DNA from: Nectonema munidae
Taxonomy: Eukaryota; Nematomorpha; Nectonematoida; Nectonematidae
Length of the DNA: 64,000 bases
Assembly (NCBI GenBank): GCA_030549495.1
Contig: JAUIRK010001056.1
Coordinates: forward strand, 62,001-126,000
Direction of reading: 5' to 3'
Shown here: positions 22,738 to 33,807 of the stretch, in pieces
Layout of the letters: every line of letters begins with the position of its first letter
Position numbering within the stretch: position 1 is the first letter of the stretch
Program-made: the position numbers and the translations under genes
The notes under the pieces: model-generated
Database searches by the model: none
What the model was told of the DNA's origin: nothing
Seen by the model: the letters and a program-made list of their open reading frames with translations, nothing else

Positions 22738-24262
22738 AGGAGAAGAATAAGAAGAAGAAAAAGATTTATTTAAAAATTATTCACAATTTAATTCTGACAA
22801 CAATTCAGATTCACAATTAGATGAATTATAAAAAACATACAAGAAAAGAGGGATTTTCAAAAAAAGAGTAGGGGTCATTCATAATTGATGTCAACCAAAG
22901 ATTAATAGATGGGGAGGTGTCGAACAAATGAAGAAATTGTAAACTGAATAATTAGTCAAAAGTTGAAAAGAGAGGATGGGGGGGGGGGGGTTAAAATACA
23001 GCAAAAAAAGGTTGATGTCATTTGTGAATGACCCCTAATGGAAATTACCATCGAGATATACCCTCTGTAGGTAGGTAGGTAGGGATATTTCAAAGCACTT
23101 TCCAGCTGGAGCTGATATGCTTGCAAGTCTGCTGGAATTTAGTCTTCAAAGTGAGAATTATTTCCTTTGGGGGTAATTCTGAAATAGAAAAGAAAAACTT
23201 AGGAGATTTTCATGACTGTAGGCACTAGACTATTTTGTAGAATGTATTGATTTGTGATGGTGATGTGTTATTATAATTAGATATTTGGGGAGGGTTGAAT
23301 ATTTGGTTTGCAGAGAGTATTGATTCGATTGTGGCTATGATAAGAGAGAGATGCTTGATGAGTATTGGGTGTTGTAGCAGATCATGTAGAGAGAATGGAA
23401 AATCTTTAAAAAAGAAGAGGCTTTTTTCAAGGAGTTGTTGTCGGTGAGAATGAAATATTGGACAATAAAGGAGAATATGAATATGTGTTTCAGTGTAAGT
23501 GCAGCTAAAACGACAGAAAGAGTTTGAGTGAAGTTTGAATTTAAAAAAGTATGCATTATAAGAGCAATGGTATGAGAGTCAACGAATTATATTTTGAGGG
23601 AGTGGGTGAATGTGTTTGTTTTAAATGAGTTGTGATAATCTTGGAGTTGATGTTATGGTTGAGTCAGTAAATTGTTGCCACAGTAGTAGTGTAGAGTTTG
23701 TTATTGTGTTTGTAAATGTGAAGATGGGTAGAGAAAATAGGGGTAGGAACTGTAAATCGGAGATTCTTGATTTTGCAATGTAATCGACAAGGTAGTTTTC
23801 GAAACAGCTGGAATGAGCTGGGTACCAAACGATTTTTAATTAAAAGTAATTAGATAGGTGAATAAGTTTATTTGATAAACTAAAACTTGAGTGTGAGATT
23901 CTGTTTTTCAGTTTTATGTTATTTATTAAATTTTGCGTGTCTGTGAAAAAGGTGATACTATATTTGAAGGAGGTAGAAAAAGATGTTGGGGAGTTAAGGA
24001 GTATGTTGCAGGATAGTAATACTGCCTGAATTTCTGTTTCGTGTGCAGTGATTTCTGGATCTAGATTTGTATGTTGGATGAGGAAATGGTTTTTTGTTTT
24101 TTTTGTACCAAGAATGAGCATGCGATTGAAGAGCTATGCTGTAATTTGGAACCGTCATTGAAAATTGAAAGCGAGCTGATAGTATTTGTTGTAGGTTGGT
24201 GAGCTATATAGTTTAGGGCAAGATATCTATGTATTGATTTAACATTAAAGATATTCAAGTTA
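22738..24262 (-). mobile_element. 5'-truncated LINE (RNase H-bearing, I/R1/Jockey-like), copy 1
   Basis: On the minus strand the order is an RNase H domain start (SIFNDGSKLQ, first Asp, ~24190), HETEIQAVLL (Glu), FFTDTQNLIN (second catalytic Asp), then a C-terminal zinc-knuckle-like segment of the form C-x-x-x-C-x(2)-TETHIHILLYC near 23450. A 3'UTR and a tail of TTC repeats follow at 22738-22760. That order (RNase H, CC-ETH-C segment, simple-repeat tail) fits LINEs of the I/Jockey/R1 group. Everything upstream of RNase H, including the reverse transcriptase, is missing, as in ordinary 5' truncation. A Tc1-type MITE sits in the 3'UTR. The coding region is frameshifted. Confidence 0.72.
22871..23035. 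mobile_element. Tc1/mariner-type MITE (165 bp), copy 1
   Basis: The ends GGGGTCATTCATAATTGATG and, reverse-complemented, GGGGTCATTCACAAATGAC continue to TCAACC. A TA dinucleotide lies on each side (22869-22870, 23036-23037). It lies inside the 3'UTR of the LINE and has a poly-G run in its interior. Confidence 0.65.
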
Positions 24263-25448
24263 ATTTGTACATTCTTAATGATAAAAATGAAATCCTACTT
24301 ATACCTTAACTTATAAGAAGATTCTCATGTTAAAATCTATTGAAAATATATCAATATATGAACCTATATAATTTTTTAAATTTATTATAATTTTTTCTTA
24401 AATTGATTTATTTTTTCTATTTTCAAACATCAAGGATCATACAAATATATTGAAAAAGTTTTTTCTTACAACATTTTGCAAGCATTCAGACAACGAGCAG
24501 TCTACAAGCTGTGATAATTCAATCAATCAAAATAAATTTTATTTTAAAACGTTCATTAATTATTAATTCCTGTTTCAAAATGGACACTTTATCCGAATTT
24601 CACTAAATAATTTTGTTAACCAAAGAAAAAATTTAATTACAAGATTTTTTGAATTTAAAATTGTTGGAATCTTTGGAATGTAATGTAAGTGTTTTAAAAC
24701 GTATTCAATTTTTTTTTATGGTTTTTTGATTAGATTAGAACTGCCAGATTTTGGCATTTTTAGACCCAGAAAAAATTGTATCGAAATAGTCAAGAACAAA
24801 AATTTGTATTTCTTATAGAAACGATTAATATGAAAAATACTTTAAAGGTAAAAAATAAGTAAAAATTGGAGGAGACAACGATTCTTATAAATCTTGGATT
24901 AAATTTTTGAGAGACGTTAAAACGGACAATTTCGAAAAATTGAAATATATAAATTAATATATTCAGGCATTGGTTTTCTAAATCCTATTGTGCCTTAAAG
25001 GATTAATCAAAGGAATGAAAATTTAAATGCTTTTTTATTTCTTTGCCGTAACGTACGTTTCTTTAATACCGCCTAAATCGGATGCTAATTTTTACCGCCA
25101 TTTAAAATATCAAATAGCACTTTAAAAAACCCAAAACTTGATAATATAGGTATTGGAAATTGGTATAAAAACATTGTTAATTACTATTTAAGTTTAAATA
25201 TCTTGATTAATTTTTTATTTATACTATTTAATACACGCGCCTTAGGCGGACCTTCCCTTCCGTTGTACCTATTGCTACGTTATTGGTAATATGCAGAATT
25301 TTTTTTATAAGTTTAATCTTTTAAAATGGATATAATTAGAAGCTTAAGAGTTTTCATAGTCTCTACTTTGTCTAAAAGTTGATTTTTAATATGCAATTTT
25401 TAATATTAGAGAAAATAGATTATGTTGGGATATGAACGTTTTCAGGCT
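24263..25448. other. AT-rich stretch, copy 1
   Basis: No gene recognised. A few GC-richer words (around 25030-25110 and 25235-25270, the latter with CGCGCCTTAGGCGG) suggest old insertions, but I could not define ends. Confidence 0.5.
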
Positions 25449-25690
25449 TAATGGGTTAGTGTGGAAAAAACTAAAAATCGTCTGCTTTAATAGTTTAAAA
25501 AGTTTGGCAGACCACTAGTTATCAAAAACTCTAGCCGTAACATTTTGAGGACCAGTTGGATATCAGTGTCCCAGGATATGAATTTCGCCTGCCTTAAATT
25601 TATAAAATTCCATTGAAAGAGAAAGTAGGCGTCTAGTCTTCTAAATTCTCTTTGTAAACGGCTGCAGCATTCATTAGTCTTCAACCTTTT
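25449..25690. repeat. MITE-like repeat with CGTCTGC motif, copy 1
   Basis: It shares with the small element at 33684-33803 the order ATCGTCTGC ... AAAATTCCATTGAAA ... TTCT.AAATTCTC, but is longer. TTAATGGG lies at its left edge. It looks like a longer or older member of the same non-autonomous family. A minus-strand 65-codon frame here is not recognisable as a protein. Confidence 0.4.
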
Positions 25691-25875
25691 TATTCCTAGG
25701 GGCCTATTTGATCATTTGGCAAAATTAAATTCTTTCCTGCTCCTTTCAAAAATTATCTGCCTTATAATTTTTTGATTTTTATTTTTTTCCAAAATTTAAA
25801 ACCAAAATAATCATAATATAAAGCCGAAAATCTTCAAATTTCTTGCTTATCACTGTTCTGTCATGACCACTGGAT

Positions 25876-25932
25876 CAGGGGCGCACAACCGGAGGGTCGA
25901 GAAACCAATAATTTTGAGGATGTGCGCCCCTG
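25876..25932. mobile_element. 57-bp hAT-type micro-MITE, copy 1
   Basis: CAGGGGCGCACA at the left and TGTGCGCCCCTG at the right are perfect 12-bp inverted ends separated by only 33 bp. The element is flanked by perfect 8-bp direct repeats CACTGGAT (25868-25875 and 25933-25940). That is a full hAT insertion signature on a very short element. Confidence 0.8.
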
Positions 25933-25940
25933 CACTGGAT

Positions 25941-26672
25941 GTAACCTTAATACATATGCCTTTACATCGAATATTGTTGTAGTGGAGTTATATACGCTTA
26001 ATAACAAATATTATATGATTTTTATACTTAATAAAAATATTTATATTTTTCTCTTCTCTTCTTTACAGTTAGGGTGTATCGCTTTGTGGTCTCAAATTTT
26101 TCCTTTCCCCTACCAACTGTTAAATTTCCCGTAAAGCGAAAATCCCCGTCGCTTGAGAACTACTGCACTTGGCTAGAGAGCTAAGAAAGCCTTGGATTTC
26201 AAAGAATCACACATTATTTGGTTCTCTATTAAAAGTGTGCTACAGCTTAGAATCATGATATTTTATTTAGAAATTAACTTGCATAGAAATGAATTATTTA
26301 ATTTTTTACCCGTATTTAATTTTTTGTATGCGCTTGCCAGTGTCCTCATACTTTCTTAGCAATTTCCAAAGATTGGTAGTTCGGTATCTAAAAGTTTTTA
26401 AATAAAATAAAATATGTGAAATTATATAACTTGTCTTTTAATTATTGCATTTCTCCTTTACAAAGTGGTGACAGATAACAAACAAGTACTTTTACTTTCC
26501 AGGTATTTTTTCCCTTTTGCAACAACTCAAATATAATAAGTTTTTACTTGCTTAAATTGTTTGATTGGTTATGTATTGCATTTTTTAGATCTGTAACTAA
26601 TAAGTTAGATTATTATTTAGTTGACACAGTTACTAAATCAACAATATACAACATAAACAATTTTTTTCCAAA
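25941..26672. other. AT-rich stretch, copy 1
   Basis: No gene recognised. Part of its right portion (about 26487 to 26745) is missing from copy 2, where a short scrambled CGGTATTTTGC remains at the join. Confidence 0.5.
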
Positions 26673-26674
26673 TA

Positions 26675-26800
26675 CAGTGGAACCTCGGTTTTCGAACGTC
26701 TCGGAACTCGTACAATTCGGTTTTCGACCAAAAAAACCGAGCCAAAATTGTTTCTGTTTTTGAATAGAATTCGGTATTCAACCAGCTGCCAAAACGTATT
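26675..26800 (+). mobile_element. Left end of a Tigger/pogo-like element
   Basis: CAGTGGAACCTCGGTTTTCG preceded by TA is the characteristic terminal repeat of Tigger/pogo elements (Tc1/mariner superfamily). It is followed by subterminal words TCGGTTTTCG and TTCGGTATTCAACC. No transposase follows directly. An ATG-initiated Lys/Arg-containing piece at 29599 (MSSKENISNVDKGKRR) resembles the start of such a protein, so the CYICG element may have split a Tigger. Copy 2 has lost this end. Confidence 0.6.
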
Positions 26801-27040
26801 GAACGCAAATTTTCAAGGAATAGTAACACGCAGAAATAATAATTGTAAGTTTTGATGTTTTACATAGAAGAGCATTACAATCTTCTTTCTTTTCATATCA
26901 ACACTCAATTTAATAGATAGACACACATGAACAACTAACATTTAATATTTATATAAAACATAAACATAGAATTGATAACACATTTACACATTATATATAC
27001 TAACAGTGCACATAACATATATAATCATTCTTGCACATAA

Positions 27041-29471
27041 CACTGGTCAACAAATTTTTATTTTTTTTCTTTGGCAGACCATCTAGGAGTGTTTTCTGGG
27101 GTTTTGAAGGTCGCTGATTACGAATATAACATTGGTTTTGTCTGATTGGCTCTAGTTTAGAAGATACTGATAGCCTCAAATAAGCCTAAACTGCTAAAAT
27201 TCTCCCTGAAATACTTCAATATAGAAGCAGTAAATAATAATATCAGAAAATACATAATAATTATTATGTATGTAGTGTTTTTAAAACAGTATTTAAGAAT
27301 TTTCTTTTTAATTCTTTTCCTTTTTTATTCCAGAGTTGAAAATGAGTTCCAGAGAGAAAATGAGTTCTTCTAAAAGACGTTGTAGATATGAACCGGATGT
27401 CTTTTGTTACATCTGTGGACAGTATATGATGGCACAACAAAAGAGGAATATTACAGACTTTGTCAAGAGGGCGTACAAAGCATACTTCGATATGAAACTA
27501 GGTGACCAAGATAAGTCTTGGGCCCCACATATGGTGTGCAAAACCTGTGTAGAAAGTCTCCGCGGTTGGACCAATGGTAAGCTGAAGTTGAAGTTTGCTG
27601 TACCAATGGTGTGGAGAGAGCCCAAGAATCATTTTGATGACTGCTACTTCTGTATCAATGATATGACGGGGTTTAACAAGCACAAGAAAGCAAATTGGCA
27701 GTATCCGAGCCTGGATTCTGCTATCCGTCCTGTTGCGCACTCTGAGGATCTACCTGTGCCTGTTTTCACCAGTCTGCCTGAAATCGATGAAACCGAAGAG
27801 ATTCCAGCTGATCTTTCAATATCAAGTGGTGATAGCTGTAGTGACTATGAAGAACCCTCAAATGGCCCTCAGCTTTTCAATCAATCTGAACTTAATGACC
27901 TAGTGCGAGACCTTGTTTGTCGAAGGAGCAGTCTGAAGTTCTTGCATCACGACTCCAAGAGAAAAACATTCTTGATTCTGGCACAAAAGTAACATACTAT
28001 AGGACAAGGGAAGGCAGCTTGCTTCGTTTCTTTTCTAAAGAAGATGACCTGGTCTTTTGTAATGACGTTTCTGCACTTCTTAACTGCATGGGGATCTCGT
28101 CATATGACCCAGCAGATTGGCGTCTCTTTATAGATAGCTCGAAATCAAGTCTAAAAGTTGTACTTTTGCATAATGGCAATAAGTTTGCTCCTGTACCAAT
28201 TGGCCATTCTACCAAGATGAAAGAAGAGTATGATGGTATCCAATTTGTTCTTGAAAAACTAAATTACAACACTCATAAATGGCTGATTTGTGTGGACTTG
28301 AAAATGGTGAATTTTCTGCTTGGTCAGCAAAGTGGGTACACAAAGTATCCCTGCTTTCTTTGTTTGTGGGATAGCAGAGCAAGAAACCAGCACTGGAGAA
28401 GGGAGAACTGGCCAGAACGAGAAAGTCTCGAAGTCGGCACAGCCAACGTCATCAATGAGCCTTTGGTACCCAGGGATAGAATCATCTTCCCTCCATTGCA
28501 CATAAAACTAGGGCTCATGAAGCAGTTTGTTAAGGCGTTGAACAAAGATGGGGATTGCTTCAAGTACATATGCAGGCAATTTCCAGGTCTTTCCATCGAA
28601 AAAGCTAAAGGTGGCATCTTCGATGGACCTCAGATTCGAACGCTCATGAGGGATTCTGACTTCACTAATCATATGAACAGGGTTGAGTTAAATGCTTGGG
28701 TGTCCTTCACAGATGTAGTGACAAACTTTATGGGAAATCACAAAGCTGATAATTACAAGCAATTGGTCCGTAAGATGCTTACTGCATACGAAAAACTAGG
28801 GGCAAATGTGAGCATTAAAGTTCATTTCTTGTTTAGCCACCTCGACAGATTTCCTGGTAATCTTGGTGATTACAGTGAGGAGCAAGGAGAGAGATTCCAT
28901 CAAGACATCAAAACAATGGAAGAGAGGTATCAAGGCAAATGGGATGAGCACATGATGGCAGACTACTGCTGGAACCTTTTGAGAGACTGTCCGAAAGTTG
29001 CTCACAAGCGAAAATCGTATAAACGTCAATTTCACTTTTGTGAATAAAATATTGTTTTGTGTGTTCATTGTAACTAAGAATCTAGTGTATAATAAATGCT
29101 TTGCATTAAAATTCAGTAAATTTTTAGCAAATTTTTTGTATATTCTCGAAATCTATGAAAAGTGTTCAGTTATTATAGGATAAATGAAATGATGTTATAT
29201 CTAACTTAACTTGTTAGATTGAGATTTTACACTGTCTTTGTGGTTTTAGATTATCATAAAAATCAATATCTGACATTTTTGCACTATTTAGCCGTTTTTT
29301 GTACGTTTAGTTATGGTCGCGAATGGGTGATTTCAGACGAACGACCCCCCTGTGATATCTCCAAAACTAGAGCCAACTTGAAAAAACAAATGTCAGATTC
29401 GGATTCAGCGCCCTTGAAAACCCCAGAAACCAGTCTCACTTTGCCTGCCAAAAATATTGTGTTGACCAGTG
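27041..29471 (+). mobile_element. TIR transposon carrying the CYICG-type protein, copy 1
   Basis: The ends CACTGGTCAACA and TGTTGACCAGTG are perfect inverted repeats. With gaps, the inversion continues for about 120 bp (left 27041 to about 27168, right about 29350 to 29471), sharing CTGGGGTTTT, AAGG.CGCTGA and TGGCTCTAGTTT. TAA lies directly outside both ends (27038-27040, 29472-29474), consistent with a 3-bp target duplication. The single gene of about 1.7 kb fills the interior, 2431 bp in all. A TWA-type 3-bp duplication recalls PIF/Harbinger, but the protein is not a recognisable Harbinger transposase. Confidence 0.78.
27342..29047 (+). pseudogene. CYICG-type, putative RNase H-like transposase of the TIR element, copy 1
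   Basis: The N-terminal part has three CxxC pairs (CYICG, CKTC, CYFC) around the segments NITDFVKRAYKAYF and WAPHMVCKTCV, probably a zinc domain of about 100 residues. After an acidic linker come DLVRDL, DWRLFIDSSK, WLICVDLK, YPCFLCLWDSR, PPLHIKLGLMK and a C-terminal EEQGERFHQD, followed by DEHMMADYCW. The Asp of FIDSSK, the Asp of CVDLK and a Glu of EEQGERFH are candidate catalytic residues of an RNase H-like fold; that is inference. The family is abundant and near-identical across arthropod genomes and usually annotated as uncharacterised. One frame change near 27910 splits the gene; copy 2 has one more T there. ATTCCAG 9 nt before the ATG looks like a 3' splice site. Confidence 0.8.
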
Positions 29472-29739
29472 TAACCAATCATACTCTCATTTTTTATCAT
29501 TTACACTTGTCACTTGCGTTTTCTTTCTTTTTCTCTTAGTAGGTAAGAGCTTATAAAATGAAATTTTTATGACATATTATTTAGATACAGTGCTAATTAT
29601 GTCTTCTAAAGAAAATATAAGTAACGTTGACAAAGGAAAGCGTAGAGTATGACATACTGAAATCTACATTATCAACGTTTTTGAAAAATAAAGAGATTAT
29701 TATTTAAGCTGCTCGCTCATGTTGCAAAAGGATCTAAAG

Positions 29740-31310
29740 CAGTGTTTCCCAAACTTTTTTGAGTCATGCCCAACTTGGAGATTATAATATTTCTCATGCC
29801 CCCAAAAAATTTATCACAATATATATTTTACTTTAAAATTTTTGTAATCATGAAAATTTATTAGAATAAAATTTTTTTGTATGATATAAATTTTGATGGG
29901 ATCCATGTGCTTGGTGACTCTTACAAAGATCATTTATTTTGGGGACTAATTTTGTAAGTTTAAGTCTGAGATCTCCTCTTTTAATGATGTCCAACCTATT
30001 TCTTTTTTTCAACAAAATATCATTGAGAGCACTAAACCCACATTCTACCAAATAAGAAGATGGAAATGGCAACAAAATATTTCTGGCAATGTTGGTAGAA
30101 TGAGATACTTTTTTTCTGTTTCATCACAAAGCCACGCCATCATACCTTTCAGGTTGAACAAAATTTTAACAGATTCGTCATTTTGAATCTCAGAAATTTC
30201 TTCTTGGTGTTCCATTATAACCTCGGAAATATCAACTAACATTGGCTGCACCACCCAATTAGGAAACTTAAGATTTTTAAGGTCAGAAAACCTTTCTCCA
30301 AACTCCAATGCTAAATTTTTCAAATGATCAACAATAATTTTTACAGTTAATCACTTGCTTCATTTTCTTTCAACCAATAAAATTTATCAAACTTTTTTTG
30401 TTGAATATTTTTTTCACATGCTTCAATAAATGAAACAAAACCAATATTTTGGATTTTGCATCAATCAGTGTTTTATTCGAGCTTATTAAGAACATTCAGT
30501 TTTTCAAAAAGATCCGTTAGGTAACTCAAAAATACTTTTCCATCCTTAGTGAGAACATATTTCATCTCAGGCTTCACTCAAAAAATCTTTGATAAGATCA
30601 AATACTTGCATATATCTTTTCAAAGCCATTCGCTTAGAAAGCCATCTTACTTCTGTATGTGTCAGAAGTCTAACAAAGTCAGCACTACTGTTCTCACAAA
30701 ACTGTTTGAAGAGACGCTCACATTTTGGATTAGCTTTAATAGCATTTATACATCTTATTGCTGATTGTAAAACTTCATTAGGCCTGGAGATAAATTTTTA
30801 GAAACTAAATTTTCTCTATGAATTACACAATGTATAATTAGCATGTTTGGTACTTGATCTTTCAACAACTTCAAACATTCGTTCTTCTTTCCCATCAAAA
30901 CAGAACACCATCTGCAGCACATGATACAATGTTTTCATGGATATCATTTTTTGGTCAAAGTAATTTTTGATTTTGTAAAAAATATCACATGCTGTAGTAG
31001 TTGTGTCCATTGATTCACAAAAAGCATTTATTCAGCAAACTCACCCTTATCAATATATCTCACAAATGCTAGTAGAAAAGCTTGACTATTTAAAAAAGTT
31101 GATTCATCTATTTGCAATGAAAATTTTGTTGACTTCAATTTTTCAACTATCTGCATTTCAATATCGTTACCCATTTCATCAATTCTCTGGCTGACTGAGT
31201 TATTACAATGGCATTGAGTGAACAGCATTATCGTCTTTTTCAATAACTGTTTTAATGAATTTGGATATTGATGCTCTTATCAAGTCCTCACCTATGTATG
31301 ATTTTTTTCC
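29740..31310 (-). pseudogene. hAT transposon, C-terminal half of transposase, copy 1
   Basis: A CAGTGTTTCCCAAAC end lies at 29740. Reading the minus strand inward gives the hAT dimerisation domain (PSSYLVECGFSALND, KKRNRLD, RGDLRLKL), then upstream pieces EVRWLSKRM, LQIDESTF and NSVSQRIDEMGNDI. These match the ZBED5/SCAND3-like branch of hAT transposases. The N-terminal BED finger and the far terminal repeat are missing; similarity stops at about 31310. Many stops and frame changes make it non-functional. Confidence 0.85.
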
Positions 31311-31834
31311 TTCGTCGATAATCAAAACAAAATTTCATTGACAATCAAAAAAGATTTCGTCGATAACCGAATCAAGATTTTGTTGACATAAATTGTTTGA
31401 TATTTTTCGTATAAAATAATTGACTAAATTTTTACTCAAAAACGCAATGCAAATTTTTACCTGTTTTTTTCATTAAAAAATAGTTTTATCTATTTTTTTA
31501 TCATAGAATTTATATTTTAAAAATAAAACTGATAACTGTGCAACTTTATTTCAATTATTTTTTGTTTTGTTTTATTGATGCTTTTTGTCAAGCTATATGT
31601 GTACTAAATGAATGTTTTTCACGTCATAATAGGCGTTTCTATCAAACTATGTGTGTGTAAATGAACTAAACGTACTTTTTAAACGTTATATATCAGACGT
31701 TTTTTGTTTTTCGTTTATAAATGCGTGTTTTGCACATTGAATACATTTTAGATTTTTGAATTTTAAATTCTTTTTACCGTTTATAAGTATTTTACAGTTT
31801 CTTGATTGTAATTTACAAAAGTTATTAAAAGTTA
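31311..31834. other. AT-rich stretch between hAT and piggyBac remnants, copy 1
   Basis: No gene. It contains repeated TCGTCGATAA.C words at about 31313-31375 and may include the 5' end of the piggyBac remnant, but no TTAA/CCC end could be fixed. Confidence 0.45.
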
Positions 31835-33538
31835 ATGGAAAAAAGGTTTAATCTTGAATTGAATGAAGCCCTTGATTTAATTATTATTAATAATAATCAA
31901 GAAGCTTCACTTTTTATAACATCTGCTAGTGAATCAAAAAATTTTGAAACCGATGAAGACTCTGCAGATGATGAAAGCGATCAAGAAAATAATGTTTCAA
32001 ACTTTTCTCGTAATATGCTTGAAAGTGAAGCAGAAATTATTTTTTACGATGTTTAAAAAGACAATCGAACAAACTTAACACAGGAGTATGAAAAAAATAA
32101 TGTTAACATTTTAAAAATAAGATCAATTGTTGAAGATTTGAAATACTTTTTTAAAAAATACTATCCAGTTTCCAAAAGATTTGATATTGATGAAAGCATG
32201 GTGCCCTATTATGGAGGTTATGAGTCTGGAACTCTGGAATAAAGTAAGCCATGCGAAACAAACCGATAAGATTTGGTTATAAAGTTTTTTGTTTAAATAC
32301 AGACGTATGTTATTTACGAAATTTATTACGAATGAAAAAGCTCAAACTATTTACTCCAAAGAGTTTGGAGTAGTTTTAAGTCTGATAATTGAAAATTGCA
32401 AGTACAAACACCATTTTACTGACACTACTTTACATCAATAAAACTAATAAAAGAACTAACAAAACGAAAAATTTTATTCACTGGTGTTATAAGAAAAGAC
32501 CCATTAAAAAATTGTAAGTTTGAAAAAAAATTAGTAGAAGGAGGGTCTTATAATGTTAAAGTTGAAATGGTTTCAAAAATCTCTGTAGTTTCTTGGAAGA
32601 CAATGCAATCGTTAATGTTTCCTCTAATGCAGGGGCCGGGAACCTTTTTGACTAAAAGAGCCCAAAAAACACATATTTTAAAATCTAATCCTCTGAGAGC
32701 CATATATATTTTTAAATACTGATTACAACTAAATGGAAAAAGAAGACCAACAATTTTATAGTATAATAAGACTTTGAATTTATTTTAAACAAGATTGTTT
32801 TATCAAAGTTATTTATTAATAAGCAAAGTCTGCATCATCATCAGTTTTATTTGTGTCGTCGTGATTCGTAATGATGACGATTAAGAGAGTGTAGAATTGG
32901 CAAGAAGGATATGCATTATCGCAATACCTCCCTTTATCCTGAAGGCCACCTAATTTATCTGAGAGCCAGATGCAGTCATCAAAAGAGCCATGTCTGGCTC
33001 GCGAGCCATAGGTTCCCGACCCCTGCCCTAATGTAACAAGTGTTTTTCCAATGAAAAAGGCTAAAAGATGGTGCCTTCAGGAAAAAAGTTGATATAGATA
33101 TTCCTAATTCTGTGCAATCAAAATATGGGCTTTACTGACTCAATGAATTACATAATTTCTTTATACAGACCTGTAATTCGATCAAAAAAATGGTACTTTC
33201 CATTAGTGGTTTTTATGATGCAAGCTTCTTTGTACAACGCATATATATTGTACAAAATGAACTGTAATAAGAAATACACTTTTGTGGAGTTTATAAGACA
33301 GGTTGTGATGGAAAATTTACAAAAATATGGGCGAGAAAAAAATACTAGAAAGTTTGGAGGTAAATCGGCATCAAAAAGAGTGTCAGAAGAAGCGAGGTAT
33401 GACAATATTGGTCATATTGTAAAGAAAAAAGACAAAAGAATAAGATGTGCTCAGTGTAAATCTCAAACATGTTTTATTTCTTAGAAATGTAACGTTGCTC
33501 TACATGTCAATTGCTTTGATATCTTTCATAAAAAATGA
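31835..33538 (+). pseudogene. piggyBac transposase remnant, copy 1
   Basis: An acidic N-terminus (MEKRFNLELNEALDL) ends in a stop. It is followed by [16 protein letters not shown] with the first catalytic Asp, then [28 protein letters not shown], the C-terminal MGFTDSMNYIISLYRP and KKWYFPL, and a Cys-rich tail (CAQCKSQTC, then after an in-frame TAG KCNVALHVNCF). Order and motifs fit the DDE_Tnp_1_7 family. A 396-bp hAT-type MITE lies inside the coding region. Multiple stops and frame changes are shared with copy 2, so decay preceded the duplication. Confidence 0.88.
32630..33025. mobile_element. hAT-type MITE inside the piggyBac gene, copy 1
   Basis: The ends CAGGGGCCGGGAACC and, reverse-complemented, CAGGGGTCGGGAACC are flanked by CTCTAATG (32622-32629) and CCCTAATG (33026-33033), an 8-bp duplication with one mismatch. 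In copy 2 the same duplication is still perfect. The MITE contains repeated GAGCCA.AT words near both ends. Confidence 0.85.
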
Positions 33539-33683
33539 TATTTATTATAAATAAATTTATTTTTTACATTTTGGTATATTATGTTTTATACATTTTTAAC
33601 TTTTTTATAATTTTATCTATTTACTTCAAAATAAAAAGTTAAACAAAAATAGGAAATTGACTTTAAATAATTTTCATTTTTAA

Positions 33684-33803
33684 CCCCATGAGGATCAGTG
33701 TGACAGCGGTGCAGCAAGGAATAATAATCGTCTGCTTACAACATACAAAATTCCATTGAAAAAAAGCAGACTATTATTCTTCAAAATTCTCGTCCTCAAA
33801 GGG
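33684..33803. mobile_element. 120-bp piggyBac-type MITE, copy 1
   Basis: TTAA then CCCCATGAGGATCAG on the left; on the right, reverse-complemented, CCCTTTGAGGACGAGA preceded by TTTA. The interior has an inverted pair, ATCGTCTGC ... GCAGAC. The short ends and TTAA suggest a piggyBac MITE; the right target site has mutated. Confidence 0.55.
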
Positions 33804-33807
33804 TAAA

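Noticed and set aside
28320-28617. Overlapping open frames on other strands within the CYICG gene
   Set aside because: Shadow frames of a strong coding region; no similarity to anything.
27041-29471. Assignment of the CYICG element to PIF/Harbinger on the basis of the TAA duplication
   Set aside because: A 3-bp site alone is weak evidence and the protein lacks recognisable Harbinger transposase or Myb-like features; left unassigned.
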